A stretch of 64,000 bases of DNA from Rhizobium nepotum 39/7 (GCF_000949865.1 NZ_JWJH01000019.1:155534-219533), one strand, 5' to 3'; positions 27,288 through 36,596 are shown, numbered from the stretch's first letter. Translations and numbers: made by a program. Notes: generated by a model from the letters alone, not told the origin.

Positions 27288-28280
27288 CTATTTCAGCGCC
27301 GCATCGGTGATTTCGGTGGTGTAGGCACCTGTCGGCTCCTTGGTGATAACAGGATCGGAACCGCCGCCGAGCAGCGTCTTGACGGTGCGCTCGTAATCCG
27401 CCTTGTCCAGCGCGCCTTTCGAACCGGCCGTCAGCTTGGCGACCTCGCCCATCATGCGCTTCTGGTGCTTTTCGGTCTGGGCGCCCGAGGCGTCGTTTTC
27501 GAGAACGATACCGGCGGCATCGTCAGGGTTTTCTTCCGCCCATTTCCAGCCCTTCATGGAAGCGCGGACGAATTTGACCATGTCTTCCTTGAATTTGGCG
27601 TCCTTCAGCTTGTCTTCCAGAACGTAAAGCCCGTCTTCCAGCGTCGCCACGCCTTCCGCCTCGTATTTGAAGGTGACGAGTTCCTCCGGCTTGATGCCGG
27701 CATCGAGGACCTGTCCGTATTCATTGTAGGTCATGGTGGAAATGCAGGCGGCCTGCTTTTGCAGCAGCGGATCGACGTTGAAACCCTGCTTGAGAACCGT
27801 GACGCCATCCGCGCCGCCGGTGGTCGGGATTTTCAGGTGCGCCATCCACGACAGGAACGGATATTCATTGCCGAAGAACCATACGCCGAGTGTCTTGCCC
27901 TTGAAATCCTCAGGCTTGGTGATGCCGGTTTCCTTGAGGCAGGTCAGCATCATGCCGGAGGATTTGAACGGCTGGGCGATGTTGACGAGCGGAACGCCCT
28001 TTTCGCGGGTGGCGAGCGCCGACGGCAGCCAGTCGACGATCACATCCGCACCGCCGCCGGCCAGAACCTGCGCAGGCGCGATATCCGGCCCACCGGGCTT
28101 GATGTCGACGTCTAGGCCTTCGGCTTCATAAAAGCCCTTGTCCTTGGCGACGTAATAACCGGCGAATTGCGCCTGGGTCACCCATTTCAGCTGAAGGGTA
28201 ATCTTGTCGGCGGCCTGAGCCCCAAATGCGGTCAGAAGTGACGCGCCGGCAAGAAGCATGGAGGCAAGTTTCATTTTCAT
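27288..28280 (-). CDS. NMT1/THI5-like ABC transporter substrate-binding protein
   Basis: 330 residues, signal peptide about 1-23 (FGAQAAD). The mature protein starts ITLQLKWVTQAQFAGYYVAKDKGFYEAEGLDVDIKPGG, the hallmark of the NMT1/THI5 group that binds pyrimidine-like compounds. Other members bind HMP, riboflavin or aromatic sulphonates. Here it is the last gene of an operon containing dihydropyrimidinase and a carbamoyl amidohydrolase, so a pyrimidine or its dihydro-derivative is the likely ligand. No TPP riboswitch was seen upstream. Confidence 0.88.
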   Translation of the reverse strand: MKMKLASMLLAGASLLTAFGAQAADKITLQLKWVTQAQFAGYYVAKDKGFYEAEGLDVDIKPGGPDIAPAQVLAGGGADVIVDWLPSALATREKGVPLVNIAQPFKSSGMMLTCLKETGITKPEDFKGKTLGVWFFGNEYPFLSWMAHLKIPTTGGADGVTVLKQGFNVDPLLQKQAACISTMTYNEYGQVLDAGIKPEELVTFKYEAEGVATLEDGLYVLEDKLKDAKFKEDMVKFVRASMKGWKWAEENPDDAAGIVLENDASGAQTEKHQKRMMGEVAKLTAGSKGALDKADYERTVKTLLGGGSDPVITKEPTGAYTTEITDAALK

Positions 28281-28301
28281 CGCTGTTCCCTTTTTCGTTA
28301 T

Positions 28302-29174
28302 TTACGTTCGTCCCCCACGGACGGACGGATGCCAGAAGGTGACGGCCCGCTCGATGAGCGCCACCAGACCATAAAAGCCCGAGCCTGCGAGCGCCGCTAC
28401 AGCGATTTCGGCCCAGACCATATCGACATTGCTGCGGCCCATTTCCGCCGAGATGCGGAAACCCATGCCGACAATGGGCGTGCCGAAGAATTCCGCGACG
28501 ATGGCGCCGATCAGCGCCAGTGTGGAATTGATCTTCAGCGCGTTGAAGATGAAGGGCCAGGCGGCCGGAAGGCGCAGTTTCAGCAATGTCTGCCCCCAGC
28601 CGGCGGCATAGGTTTGCATCAGGTCGCGCTCCATGTGGCTGGAAGCGGCAAGCCCCTGCACCGTGTTCACCAGCATCGGGAAAAACGTCATGATGACGAC
28701 GACGGCCACTTTCGACTGCCAGTCGAAGCCGAACCACATGACCATAATCGGCGCGATGCCGACGACAGGCAAAGCGGAGACGAAATTGCCGATGGGCAGA
28801 AGCCCGCGCTGGAGGAAGGGCGAACGGTCGATGAGGATGGCGACAACGAAACCGAGGCCGCAGCCGAGCACATAACCCGTCAGCACCGCCTTGATGAATG
28901 TCTGGCGGAAATCCGCCCACAGGATCGGCAGCGACGTGAGAAGACGCGCAAGAATGGCGCTCGGGGCAGGCAGCAGAATGGGCGGGACGGAGAAGCCGCG
29001 CACCACGCCTTCCCATAGCGCGATAATGGCAAGTCCGAAGAGGATGGGGACTGCGATGCGGCTCAGGCGTTTTGCTGGAGCAGAGGCGAAGGAGCGGCGC
29101 ACCAGCCATTCGTTGAAGGCCCAGGCGGCAAGCCAGAACAGGATTGCACCGATAAACCAGACGGGGTGGGTCAT
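28302..29174 (-). CDS. ABC transporter permease (SsuC/TauC type)
   Basis: 290 residues with about seven membrane segments. Start MTHPVWFIGAILFWLAAW at 29174; the longer in-frame extension overlaps the preceding gene and is not used. The EAA-type loop is seen in RDLMQTYAAGWGQTLLKLRLPAAWPFIFNALK. It overlaps the preceding permease gene by 4 bp, so the two form the heterodimeric channel of the importer. Confidence 0.92.
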   Translation of the reverse strand: MTHPVWFIGAILFWLAAWAFNEWLVRRSFASAPAKRLSRIAVPILFGLAIIALWEGVVRGFSVPPILLPAPSAILARLLTSLPILWADFRQTFIKAVLTGYVLGCGLGFVVAILIDRSPFLQRGLLPIGNFVSALPVVGIAPIMVMWFGFDWQSKVAVVVIMTFFPMLVNTVQGLAASSHMERDLMQTYAAGWGQTLLKLRLPAAWPFIFNALKINSTLALIGAIVAEFFGTPIVGMGFRISAEMGRSNVDMVWAEIAVAALAGSGFYGLVALIERAVTFWHPSVRGGRT

Positions 29175-30055
29175 GGCCGGGCTCCCATTCTTTTGAGGAC
29201 GGCCGCGTGGGCGATGCCGATGATCGACACCAGAATGGCCGCCACACCAGCCGCCATGAACAGCGCCGCCCATATCTGCACCGTCTGGCCGTAATAGGAG
29301 CCGGAGAGCAGGCGAGCGCCAAGACCGGCAACCGCCCCTGTCGGCAATTCGCCGACGATTGCGCCGACCAGCGCAATCGCGATGGCGATCTTCAGCGAGG
29401 TGAAGAGATAGGGCAGGGCCGAGGGCCAGCGCAGCTTCCAGAAGATCTGGCCAGGTGAAGCATTATAGGTGTGCATCAGGTCCAGCTGGATGGTTTCGGG
29501 GCTTCTGAGGCCCTTCACCATGCCGACGACGATCGGGAAGAAGGAGAGATAGGTGGAGATCAGCGCCTTGGGCAATAGCCCGGAAATGCCGATGGAGTTC
29601 AGGACGACGATGATCATCGGCGCGACGGCGAGGATCGGGATGGTCTGGCTGGCGATGATCCACGGCATGACGGAGCGGTCCATGGCGCGGTTATGCACGA
29701 TGGCCATGGCAAGCAGGATGCCGAGCACCGCGCCGATGGCGAAACCGAGCAGCGTGGCCGAGAGCGTGACGCCGGCGTGATAAACGAGGCTGCGCTTGGA
29801 GGTGATCGCCTTGTTGACAGTGGTGTCCCACAGTTCGGCGGCAATCTGGTGCGGGGCGGGGAGAACCGGGCGCTCCTGCGCGAAGGTTTGCGGCAGGAGT
29901 TCTGAGAAGCTCGGCGTTTGCCCGGCACGGTTTGCCTGATCGCGGGCGAAGGGCATGTTGAGATAGACGACGGCGAGGTGCCAGATGACGAGAATGGCGA
30001 GGAGGACGGTGAGGATGGGGAGGATGCGGTGGATGCGGTGGCGGATGAGGGTCAT
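29171..30055 (-). CDS. ABC transporter permease (SsuC/TauC type)
   Basis: 294 residues. An N-terminal membrane segment is followed by a periplasmic loop (about residues 35-85) and five further helices. The EAA loop reads LDLMHTYNASPGQIFWKLRWPSALPYLFTSLK. It pairs with the overlapping downstream permease. A type B palindrome separates it from the ATPase gene upstream. Confidence 0.92.
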   Translation of the reverse strand: MTLIRHRIHRILPILTVLLAILVIWHLAVVYLNMPFARDQANRAGQTPSFSELLPQTFAQERPVLPAPHQIAAELWDTTVNKAITSKRSLVYHAGVTLSATLLGFAIGAVLGILLAMAIVHNRAMDRSVMPWIIASQTIPILAVAPMIIVVLNSIGISGLLPKALISTYLSFFPIVVGMVKGLRSPETIQLDLMHTYNASPGQIFWKLRWPSALPYLFTSLKIAIAIALVGAIVGELPTGAVAGLGARLLSGSYYGQTVQIWAALFMAAGVAAILVSIIGIAHAAVLKRMGARP

Positions 30056-30106
30056 CGCGGCGCCCTCGGTGGGTGGGGGTTACCCTCACTCCGTGGGTGC
30101 GGCTTA

Positions 30107-30261
30107 CCCCCCTCTGTCCTGCCGGACATCTCCCCCACAAGGGGGGAGATCGATCTGAGGTGAGGTTTCGCCCATATCGAAGTGTGAGATTGAAGCGATG
30201 TTAGCGCGTCTTGCCGATCTCCCCCCTTGTGGGGGAGATGCCCGGCAGGGCAGAGGGGGGT
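30107..30261. repeat. Palindromic repeat (type B) inside the pyrimidine ABC operon
   Basis: Begins CCCCCCTCTGTCCTGCCGGA and ends in the inverted GCCCGGCAGGGCAGAGGGGGG, with a unique centre of about 75 bp. Same family as the copies in the urt operon. Confidence 0.85.
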
Positions 30262-30277
30262 AATGCTGGCGCTGACC

Positions 30278-31072
30278 TCACCCCTCATAGCTATGCCCCG
30301 CCTTCAACCCCTCACGCACACGATGCGCAATCGCCAGAAACTCCGGCGTTTCGCGGATTTCAAGCGGCCGTTCCCTCGGCAGCGTGGATTCGATCACATC
30401 CGTCACCCGGCCGGGCCGTGGCGACATCACGACGATTTTTGTCGAGAGATAGACCGCTTCCGGGATGGAATGGGTGACGAAGCAGATGGTCTTGCCGGTC
30501 GTATCCCACAGTTTAAGCAGCTGCTCGTTCAGATGGTCGCGGACGATCTCGTCCAGCGCGCCGAAGGGTTCGTCCATCAGCAGCAGGTCGGCATCGAAGG
30601 CGAGTGCGCGGGCGATGGAGGCGCGCTGCTGCATGCCGCCGGAAAGCTGCCAGGGATATTTCTTGCTGAAACCGCTGAGATTGACGAGATCGAGGGTGCG
30701 TTCGATGCGCTCGCGCTGTTCGGCCTTCGTATAGCCCATGATTTCAAGCGGCAGCGCGATGTTCTTTTCAATGGTCCGCCAGGGATAAAGGGCGGCGGCC
30801 TGAAAGACGTAACCGTAGGAGCGGTCCTTGCGGGCGTTTTCCGGTGTCGTGCCGTTGACGGTGATGTCTCCGGATGTGTGCTTTTCGAGATCGGCGATGA
30901 CCCGGAGGAAGGTCGTCTTGCCGCAGCCGGAAGGACCGATGAAGGAAACGAAATCGCCCTTGCCGACCTCCAGATCGACATTGGAGAGCGCGTGCACCGG
31001 GCCATCGCCGGTCTCGAAGGTGAGGCCGAGATTTTTGGCGGAAACAACGGAATAGGACGAGGTTTGGTTCAT
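30278..31072 (-). CDS. ABC transporter ATP-binding protein (SsuB/TauB type)
   Basis: 264 residues. Walker A GPSGCGKTT, Q-loop VFQAAALYPWRT, signature LSGGMQQRASIARA, Walker B LLLMDEPFGALD, switch histidine in FVTHSIPEAVYL. It energises the importer formed with the two permeases and the NMT1-like binding protein. Its start overlaps the Nudix gene end by 4 bp, tying the transporter to the catabolic genes. Confidence 0.94.
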   Translation of the reverse strand: MNQTSSYSVVSAKNLGLTFETGDGPVHALSNVDLEVGKGDFVSFIGPSGCGKTTFLRVIADLEKHTSGDITVNGTTPENARKDRSYGYVFQAAALYPWRTIEKNIALPLEIMGYTKAEQRERIERTLDLVNLSGFSKKYPWQLSGGMQQRASIARALAFDADLLLMDEPFGALDEIVRDHLNEQLLKLWDTTGKTICFVTHSIPEAVYLSTKIVVMSPRPGRVTDVIESTLPRERPLEIRETPEFLAIAHRVREGLKAGHSYEG

Positions 31073-31512
31073 CGTGGCTTGTTTCCACTTTCCGTCAGGG
31101 CTGCGCGTGCCAGCGGCAGCATACGGGTTTCCGTGAGTTTGGCGATCGGCAGATTTGAGGCCGCATCCAGATCGAGCCAGCGCACCTCCTCTATTTCCGC
31201 CTGCGGGGCGACGTCGGTATTCAGATGGGCGACGAAGGCATGGGCGACGACTTCCGCGCCCGTCTCATTGGCGGCTTCTTCACGAAAGACGCCCTCATAT
31301 CGCGCGGCATTTTCGGGAAGCGTCAGGCCGATTTCCTCGGCAAGCTCCCGGTGCAGCGCCTGTTCAGGCGTTTCGCCCGGATCGATCTTGCCGCCCGGCT
31401 GCATGAATTGCGTGGTGCCGCGCTTGCGCACGACAAGCATTTGCCGCCGCGCATTCAAGAGAACGGCCGCGGCAATGACGATTTCACGTTTCTGCCCGGT
31501 GCTCACGGTCAT
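31069..31512 (-). CDS. Nudix hydrolase
   Basis: 147 residues from ATG 31512. A complete Nudix box [24 protein letters not shown] (G-x5-E-x7-RE-x2-EE-x-G) lies near residues 40-62, followed by WLDLD. It hydrolyses a nucleoside-diphosphate-linked substrate that cannot be named from sequence. It overlaps both the dihydropyrimidinase gene and the ATPase gene by 4 bp, so it belongs to the same operon and may act on a nucleotide-derived by-product. Confidence 0.9.
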   Translation of the reverse strand: MTVSTGQKREIVIAAAVLLNARRQMLVVRKRGTTQFMQPGGKIDPGETPEQALHRELAEEIGLTLPENAARYEGVFREEAANETGAEVVAHAFVAHLNTDVAPQAEIEEVRWLDLDAASNLPIAKLTETRMLPLARAALTESGNKPR

Positions 31513-32966
31513 ACACCCGATGCCGGAATGCCGCTGCGCTCCACCTTGCGCGGCGCGACGAGTTCCTTCCATGTGGAGAGCGCTTTGCTGACGGCGGGAT
31601 AGGGATCACGGGCGACGAACCGGCCGTGGCCTTCCTGGGTTTTGATGGTGTTTTCCTCGATGCTGACAACGCCGCGCGACAGGGTGAAGCGCGGCAGACC
31701 CTTGACCTTCTGCCCTTCGAACACGTTGTAATCGATGGCAGATTGCTGGTTGGCCGCGCTGATGGTCTTTTCCCGCGCCGGATCCCAGACGACGATATCG
31801 GCATCGCTGCCGACGAGGATCGCGCCTTTTTTCGGGTAGATGTTCAGGATCTTGGCGATGTTGGTGGAGGTGACGGCGACGAATTCGTTCATCGTCAGGC
31901 GACCCGTTGCCACGCCATGGGTCCAGAGCAGCGGCATGCGATCTTCCAGCCCGCCGGTGCCGTTCGGTATCCTGCGGAAATCGCCGAGGCCGAAACGTTT
32001 CTGCTCGGTGGTGAAGGCGCAATGGTCGGTCGCCACGCATTGCAGCGAGCCGGAGGCGAGACCCGCCCACAGGCTGTCCTGATGCTGGCGGCTGCGGAAG
32101 GGCGGCGACATGACCCGGCGGGCGGCATGATCCCAGTCCGCATTGGCATATTCGCTTTCGTCTAGGATCAGATGTTGGATCAGCGGCTCGCCATACACGC
32201 GCATGCCGTTCTGACGCGCGCGGCGGATCGCCTCGTGCGCCTGCTCACAGGAGGTGTGGACGACATAAAGCGGTGCGCCTGCCATATCGGCGATGATGAT
32301 GGCGCGGTTGGTCGCCTCGCCCTCTACGGCAGGAGGCCGGGAATAGGCATGTGCCTCCGGGCCGACATTGGCTTCGGCCATCAGTTTTTCCTGCATCTGC
32401 GCGACGATATCGCCGTTTTCCGCATGCACGAAGGGAATGGCGCCAAGTTCGGCGCAACGCGAGAAGGAGGCGAACATCTCGTCGTCGTTCACCATCAGCG
32501 CGCCCTTATAGGCCATGAAGTGCTTGAAGGAGTTGATGCCTTTCTCCTCAACCACCGTCTTCATCTCGTTGAAGACCTGCTCGCCCCACCAGGTAACGGC
32601 CATGTGGAAGGAATAATCGCAATTGGCGCGCGTCGCCTTGTTGTCCCATCTTTGCAGGGCATCGAGAAGCGGCTGGCCGGGTTCGGGCAGGCAGAAATCC
32701 ACCACCATGGTCGTGCCGCCGGCAAGCGCCGCCCGCGTACCGCTCTCGAAATCATCGGCGGAATAGGTGCCCATGAAAGGCATTTCCAGATGTACATGCG
32801 GATCGATGCCACCCGGCATGACGTAACATCCGGTCGCATCGAGTACGGTGCCGCCGGTCAGATCGGGTCCGATCCCGGTGATCCTGCCACCTTCGATTTT
32901 CACGTCGGCCCGGTAGGTCAGGTCGGCGGTGACGATGGTGCCGTTCTTGATGATGGTGGCGGTCAT
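31509..32966 (-). CDS. hydA: Dihydropyrimidinase (hydantoinase)
   Basis: Second step of reductive pyrimidine breakdown: dihydrouracil/dihydrothymine to N-carbamoyl-beta-amino acids. 485 residues from [16 protein letters not shown]. Zinc-site residues appear in [13 protein letters not shown], the carbamylated lysine in [14 protein letters not shown], histidines in PFVHAENGD and [14 protein letters not shown], and the aspartate in [10 protein letters not shown]. Family length is about 484, supporting the start at 32966 (GGGAAC upstream). The frame stays open upstream for 140 codons through a DUF559 domain, so an in-frame fusion is possible. Confidence 0.95.
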   Translation of the reverse strand: MTATIIKNGTIVTADLTYRADVKIEGGRITGIGPDLTGGTVLDATGCYVMPGGIDPHVHLEMPFMGTYSADDFESGTRAALAGGTTMVVDFCLPEPGQPLLDALQRWDNKATRANCDYSFHMAVTWWGEQVFNEMKTVVEEKGINSFKHFMAYKGALMVNDDEMFASFSRCAELGAIPFVHAENGDIVAQMQEKLMAEANVGPEAHAYSRPPAVEGEATNRAIIIADMAGAPLYVVHTSCEQAHEAIRRARQNGMRVYGEPLIQHLILDESEYANADWDHAARRVMSPPFRSRQHQDSLWAGLASGSLQCVATDHCAFTTEQKRFGLGDFRRIPNGTGGLEDRMPLLWTHGVATGRLTMNEFVAVTSTNIAKILNIYPKKGAILVGSDADIVVWDPAREKTISAANQQSAIDYNVFEGQKVKGLPRFTLSRGVVSIEENTIKTQEGHGRFVARDPYPAVSKALSTWKELVAPRKVERSGIPASGV

Positions 32967-33386
32967 TGTTGTGTGTTCCCGGTGGCAAGGGCAGGCGAAT
33001 AGCGGTCGGGGTGATCGGGCAGGAAAGTTTCGGCGTTTAGGACGGCCAAGATGGTAGGAGAGTTCTTCGAAAATCTCATGATTCCAGAACCGCAAAACCG
33101 CATAGCCCTGTGTGTTTAGCCAGAGCGTCCGTCGCCGATCGTGTGCGGAAGAGGCGTGCTGCGATCCATCCAGTTCGACGATCAGCATTTTTTTGCGGCA
33201 GACGAAATCCGCTATGTATGGACCAAGTGGAACTTGCCGGCTGAATTTAAAGCCGTTGAGGCCTCGGTTTTTCAGTTCGTACCAGAGGCGGTATTCCGCA
33301 TCGGTTTCGTCGTGGCGGAGTTTTCGGGCTTGCGTGGTTTTGCCGGGGTGGCGTTTCGATGTCTTTTTACCGATGTGATCGGCCAT
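32967..33386 (-). CDS. DUF559 (Vsr-fold endonuclease-like) protein, no stop before hydA
   Basis: From ATG 33386 the frame encodes a complete-looking DUF559 domain: [58 protein letters not shown] and [16 protein letters not shown]. The E-x2-LW, D-x-VC and ELDGSQH motifs are the predicted nuclease residues. There is no stop: after a Pro/Arg-rich tail the frame continues directly into the dihydropyrimidinase ATG, so translation would give a 625-residue fusion ending at 31509. The end given here is the junction, not a stop. The ribosome-binding sequence (GAGGGGGCAAGG) is supplied by the adjoining type A repeat. Confidence 0.75.
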
Positions 33387-33393
33387 AAGCCTT

Positions 33394-33557
33394 GCCCCCT
33401 CATCCGGCCCTGCGGGCCACCTTCTCCCCGGCGGGGAGAAGAAATGGGCCGCAACGTCGCAGATTTTTACGACGTGGTTGAGAGAGGCGAAAACATTGCC
33501 GCGTGTTTCTTCTCCCCGCCGGGGAGAAGGTGGCCCGAAGGGCCGGATGAGGGGGCC
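33394..33557. repeat. Paired inverted palindromic repeat (type A) beside the DUF559 gene
   Basis: Left unit begins GCCCCCTCATCCGGCCCTGC and holds CTTCTCCCCGGCGGGGAGAAG; the right unit is its inverted copy ending GGCCGGATGAGGGGGC. It abuts the DUF559 start on one side and the amidohydrolase stop on the other. Confidence 0.85.
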
Positions 33558-33574
33558 TAGCATCATGGGTACGA

Positions 33575-34822
33575 TCACTCCACGATCTCCGCAGTCTCCA
33601 GCACCGCATGCAGCAGCACGTCGCAGCCGGCGGCGGCCCATTCCTGGGAGATGTCCTCAGCCTCGTTATGCGACAGCCCGTCCACGCAGGGGCAGAAGAT
33701 CATGGTGGAGGGGGCGACTTTTGCCGTCCAGCAGGCATCGTGGCCCGCGCCGGAGATGATGTCCATGTGGCTGTAGCCGAGCTTTTCGGCCGCCGCGCGC
33801 ACGCGGCCGACCAGAACCGGATCGAAGGTGACGGGATCGAAGTGGCCGATGGCTTCGATGGTGCAACCCACACCGAGTTCTTCGGCGATAACAGGCACTT
33901 CGCGTTCGAAAATCGCGCGCATGCTGTCGAGTTTCGCCTGCGAGGGGGTTCTGAGGTCGATGGTGAAAACCACTTTGCCGGGCAGCACGTTGCGGGAATT
34001 GGGCGTGAAGATCATCTGGCCGACGCCGGCGACTGCGCCCGGCTGGTGGGCCATCGCCACTTCCTGCACCTTTTCGAGGATGCGGGCGCTAGCGAGGCCG
34101 GCATTGACGCGCATGGCCATCGGCGTCGAGCCGGTATGCGCTTCCTTGCCGGTCAGCGTCACTTCCAGCCACCACAGGCCCTGGCCATGGGTAACGACGC
34201 CGATCTGCTTGCCTTCCGCCTCCAGAATCGGCCCCTGTTCGATGTGATATTCGAAATAGGCGTGCATTTTTCGCGCGCCGACCTCTTCCTCGCCCAGCCA
34301 GCCGATGCGTTTCAGTTCGTCGCCATAGGTCTTGCCGTCGGTGTCGGTGCGGCTATAGGCGGAATCGAGATCGTGGATGCCGGCGAAGACGCCTGAGGCC
34401 AGCATGGCCGGGGCAAAGCGTGCGCCTTCCTCATTGGACCAGTTGGTGACGGTGATCGGGTGTTTGGTTCTGATGTTGAGGTCGTTCAGGCTGCGCACCA
34501 CTTCCAGCCCGGCGAGAACGCCAAGCACGCCGTCGAATTTGCCACCGGTCGGCTGGGTGTCGAGGTGGCTGCCGATATAGACCGGCAGCGCGTCCGGGTC
34601 CTCACCGGGGCGGGTGGCGAACATCGTGCCCATCCGGTCGACGCCGAGCGTCAGGCCTGCGGCCTCGCACCATGTCTTGAACAGGTTGCGGCCTTCGGCA
34701 TCCTCATCCGTCAATGTGCGGCGATTATTGCCGCCGGCAATGCCGGGGCCGATCTTCGCCATGTCCATCAGACTATCCCAGAGACGGTCGCCATTGACCG
34801 TCAAGTTTTTACCCGCCGCCAT
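33575..34822 (-). CDS. Zn-dependent N-carbamoyl amidohydrolase (beta-ureidopropionase-like)
   Basis: Third step of the reductive pyrimidine route, hydrolysing N-carbamoyl-beta-alanine to beta-alanine, CO2 and ammonia. 415-residue M20-family enzyme (allantoate amidohydrolase/L-carbamoylase group). Metal-site motifs are [43 protein letters not shown] and the C-terminal [20 protein letters not shown] marks the dimerisation domain. It is the first gene of the operon, divergent from rutR with a RutR-like operator between them. Allantoate or hydantoin use cannot be excluded from the protein alone. Confidence 0.92.
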   Translation of the reverse strand: MAAGKNLTVNGDRLWDSLMDMAKIGPGIAGGNNRRTLTDEDAEGRNLFKTWCEAAGLTLGVDRMGTMFATRPGEDPDALPVYIGSHLDTQPTGGKFDGVLGVLAGLEVVRSLNDLNIRTKHPITVTNWSNEEGARFAPAMLASGVFAGIHDLDSAYSRTDTDGKTYGDELKRIGWLGEEEVGARKMHAYFEYHIEQGPILEAEGKQIGVVTHGQGLWWLEVTLTGKEAHTGSTPMAMRVNAGLASARILEKVQEVAMAHQPGAVAGVGQMIFTPNSRNVLPGKVVFTIDLRTPSQAKLDSMRAIFEREVPVIAEELGVGCTIEAIGHFDPVTFDPVLVGRVRAAAEKLGYSHMDIISGAGHDACWTAKVAPSTMIFCPCVDGLSHNEAEDISQEWAAAGCDVLLHAVLETAEIVE

Positions 34823-34933
34823 GAAGTGTCGTCCTCACCCTGTTTTGTTTTTTATCGAAGCAAAGCTTGTGCCGTTCCCGTTTTTGCCGGTTAAGATAAC
34901 AGCCATTGCCTTGTTATGGCGATGGGGGATAAA

Positions 34934-34949
34934 TTGACCGGCTGGTAAA
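34934..34949. promoter_or_regulatory. RutR-like operator
   Basis: TTGACCGGCTGGTAAA agrees with the E. coli RutR consensus TTGACCA-N2-TGGTCAA at 12 of 14 defined positions. It lies 112 bp before the amidohydrolase start and 135 bp before rutR, so it could control both directions. Confidence 0.7.
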
Positions 34950-35083
34950 CATTGCAAATTCGTGGTGACGTCAGCAAGGGATATTCGTGACGAATCGCAC
35001 TAATTTTGCCTAAACTGTACGCGCAGATTATTTTTTAAGCATACTGTAACGGCAATTGCATCGAAAAGAAACAGAGAGCGCAG

Positions 35084-35725
35084 ATGGCCACACCGCGAGC
35101 AGCGAAAACACAGAAGCGGACCCGTATTCAGGAAGAAAAGCAGGAAGCGATTCTCGAGGCCGCGCTCAATGTATTTTCCGTTAACGGCTTTCGCGGCTCC
35201 ACCATCGACCAGATTGCCGAGGCGGCCGGCATGTCGAAACCGAATGTGCTTTATTATTTCCGCACCAAGGAAGCGATGCATCGCGCGTTGATCGAGCGGG
35301 TGCTGGATACCTGGCTCGATCCGCTGCGGGCTTTCGATGCGAATGGTAACCCCGAGAGCGAGATCCGCTCCTATATTCGCCGCAAGCTGGAAATGTCGCG
35401 TGATTTTCCGCGCGAGAGCCGCCTGTTCGCCAATGAAATCCTGCAGGGCGCACCGCATATCGAGGATGAGCTGAAGGGGCCGCTGAAGCAACTGGTGGAT
35501 GAAAAGGCGGAGGTGATCCGCGCCTGGGTCAAGGCCGGACGGATCGCCAAATGCGACCCCTATCACCTGATTTTCTCGATCTGGTCGACCACGCAGCATT
35601 ATGCGGATTTCGACGTGCAGGTGCGGGCGGTGCTGGGCGACAAGAATGGCGGCGAGGGCCGTTTCGAGGATGCGGCCCGGCATCTGGAGCAGCTTTTCAT
35701 GGGCGGATTGCGCATAAGCGGCTGA
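35084..35725 (+). CDS. rutR: TetR-family pyrimidine regulator RutR
   Basis: 213 residues. The N-terminal HTH (QEAILEAALNVFSVNGFRGSTIDQIAEAAGMSKPNVLYYF) is followed by the RutR-type C-terminal domain with ESRLFANEILQGAPHIED and FSIWSTTQHYADFDVQ. E. coli RutR binds uracil and thymine and releases DNA. Its divergence from a dihydropyrimidinase/carbamoyl-amidohydrolase operon and the nearby matching operator support the assignment. Confidence 0.9.
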   Translation: MATPRAAKTQKRTRIQEEKQEAILEAALNVFSVNGFRGSTIDQIAEAAGMSKPNVLYYFRTKEAMHRALIERVLDTWLDPLRAFDANGNPESEIRSYIRRKLEMSRDFPRESRLFANEILQGAPHIEDELKGPLKQLVDEKAEVIRAWVKAGRIAKCDPYHLIFSIWSTTQHYADFDVQVRAVLGDKNGGEGRFEDAARHLEQLFMGGLRISG

Positions 35726-35902
35726 AGGATACGGTTCTCGCGACTATGTGATCGATTCTTTATGTCAAAACATGAGGAAAATTATCATCTTTATACTTTA
35801 CTCTAAAACTCATCTTTACTATGGTGCCGTCATCCTGATCGACAGGGCCGCTTAGAGGCCCCGAATGTCGGGCATTGAAAAAGACAACCGACAGGTGAGG
35901 GA

Positions 35903-36328
35903 ATGGCACGCAAGGAAAAGAAGAAGGCCGAACGCAGCGGCAAGCATGGCAAAGTGGCGGCGCCAGCTGCAAAGGACGTAGCCAAACAGCCGCTTTCCGG
36001 GCCGAAAAGCTTTCTTTATGTCGGCGGCCGTGACTGTCAGGTTGCGCATCTTCGCCAGATAGCGACCAATTTCGGTGCCGAGCTTATCCACCACGACGGT
36101 GGCTTGCGTGAGGCGGTCTCACGCATCGATACCGTTCTTCCCTCCGTCGACTGCGTTTTTTGCCCGATCGACTGTATCAGCCACGATGCGTGTCTGCGGG
36201 TGAAGTCCGGTTGCAAGAAATTCGGCAAGACGTTCATTCCGCTGCGCAATGGCAGCAAATCCAGTCTGGAGCGGGCGCTGCAGACGATGAATGAACGGAC
36301 CTCGAACGATGAGCGACGAGCGCAATAA
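35903..36328 (+). CDS. DUF2325 domain protein
   Basis: 141 residues. A Lys/Ala-rich N-terminal tail (about 1-33) precedes the DUF2325 domain: FLYVGGRDCQVAHLRQIA, FGAELIHHDGGLREAVSRI, then CVFCPIDCISHDACLRVKSGCKKFGKTFIPLRN. Conserved His and Cys residues (HHDGG, CPIDCISHDAC) suggest metal or haem binding, but the function is not established. It overlaps the next gene by 20 bp. Confidence 0.82.
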   Translation: MARKEKKKAERSGKHGKVAAPAAKDVAKQPLSGPKSFLYVGGRDCQVAHLRQIATNFGAELIHHDGGLREAVSRIDTVLPSVDCVFCPIDCISHDACLRVKSGCKKFGKTFIPLRNGSKSSLERALQTMNERTSNDERRAQ

Positions 36329-36596
36329 TGTCTACGATGCAGCACCTGCTACGGCTGAGGCCTGCCGCGTGGAACTGCACAAGATGGCCGAACAGGCCGC
36401 CGATCCGGCCTTGACGGAAATGTATGAAATCGTCGGCGAACGCGAGCGGCGCAACCGCGCCGCTGCACATGGCGGCAATGTCGTGACCTTTCCCCATCTG
36501 CGCACCCGCCAGCCCGGCGAAACGCCGTCCTTCGAGATTGGCGATGCGGCTGAGAAGGGCCGCAACATTCTGACGTTTCGCTGGACGCGGCGTTAG
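36309..36596 (+). CDS. Small protein of unknown function coupled to DUF2325
   Basis: 95 residues starting MSDERNNVYDAAPATAEA, mostly helical and charged, with GERERRNRAAAHGGNVVTFP in the middle and TFRWTRR at the end. I do not recognise the family. The start lies inside the DUF2325 gene (20-bp overlap), so translation is likely coupled. A type C repeat follows within 15 bp. Confidence 0.6.
   Translation: MSDERNNVYDAAPATAEACRVELHKMAEQAADPALTEMYEIVGERERRNRAAAHGGNVVTFPHLRTRQPGETPSFEIGDAAEKGRNILTFRWTRR

Noticed and set aside
28281..28301. TPP riboswitch expected with an NMT1/THI5-like transporter
   Set aside because: The gap before the binding-protein gene is only 21 bp and no THI-box sequence is seen there or upstream of the first gene.
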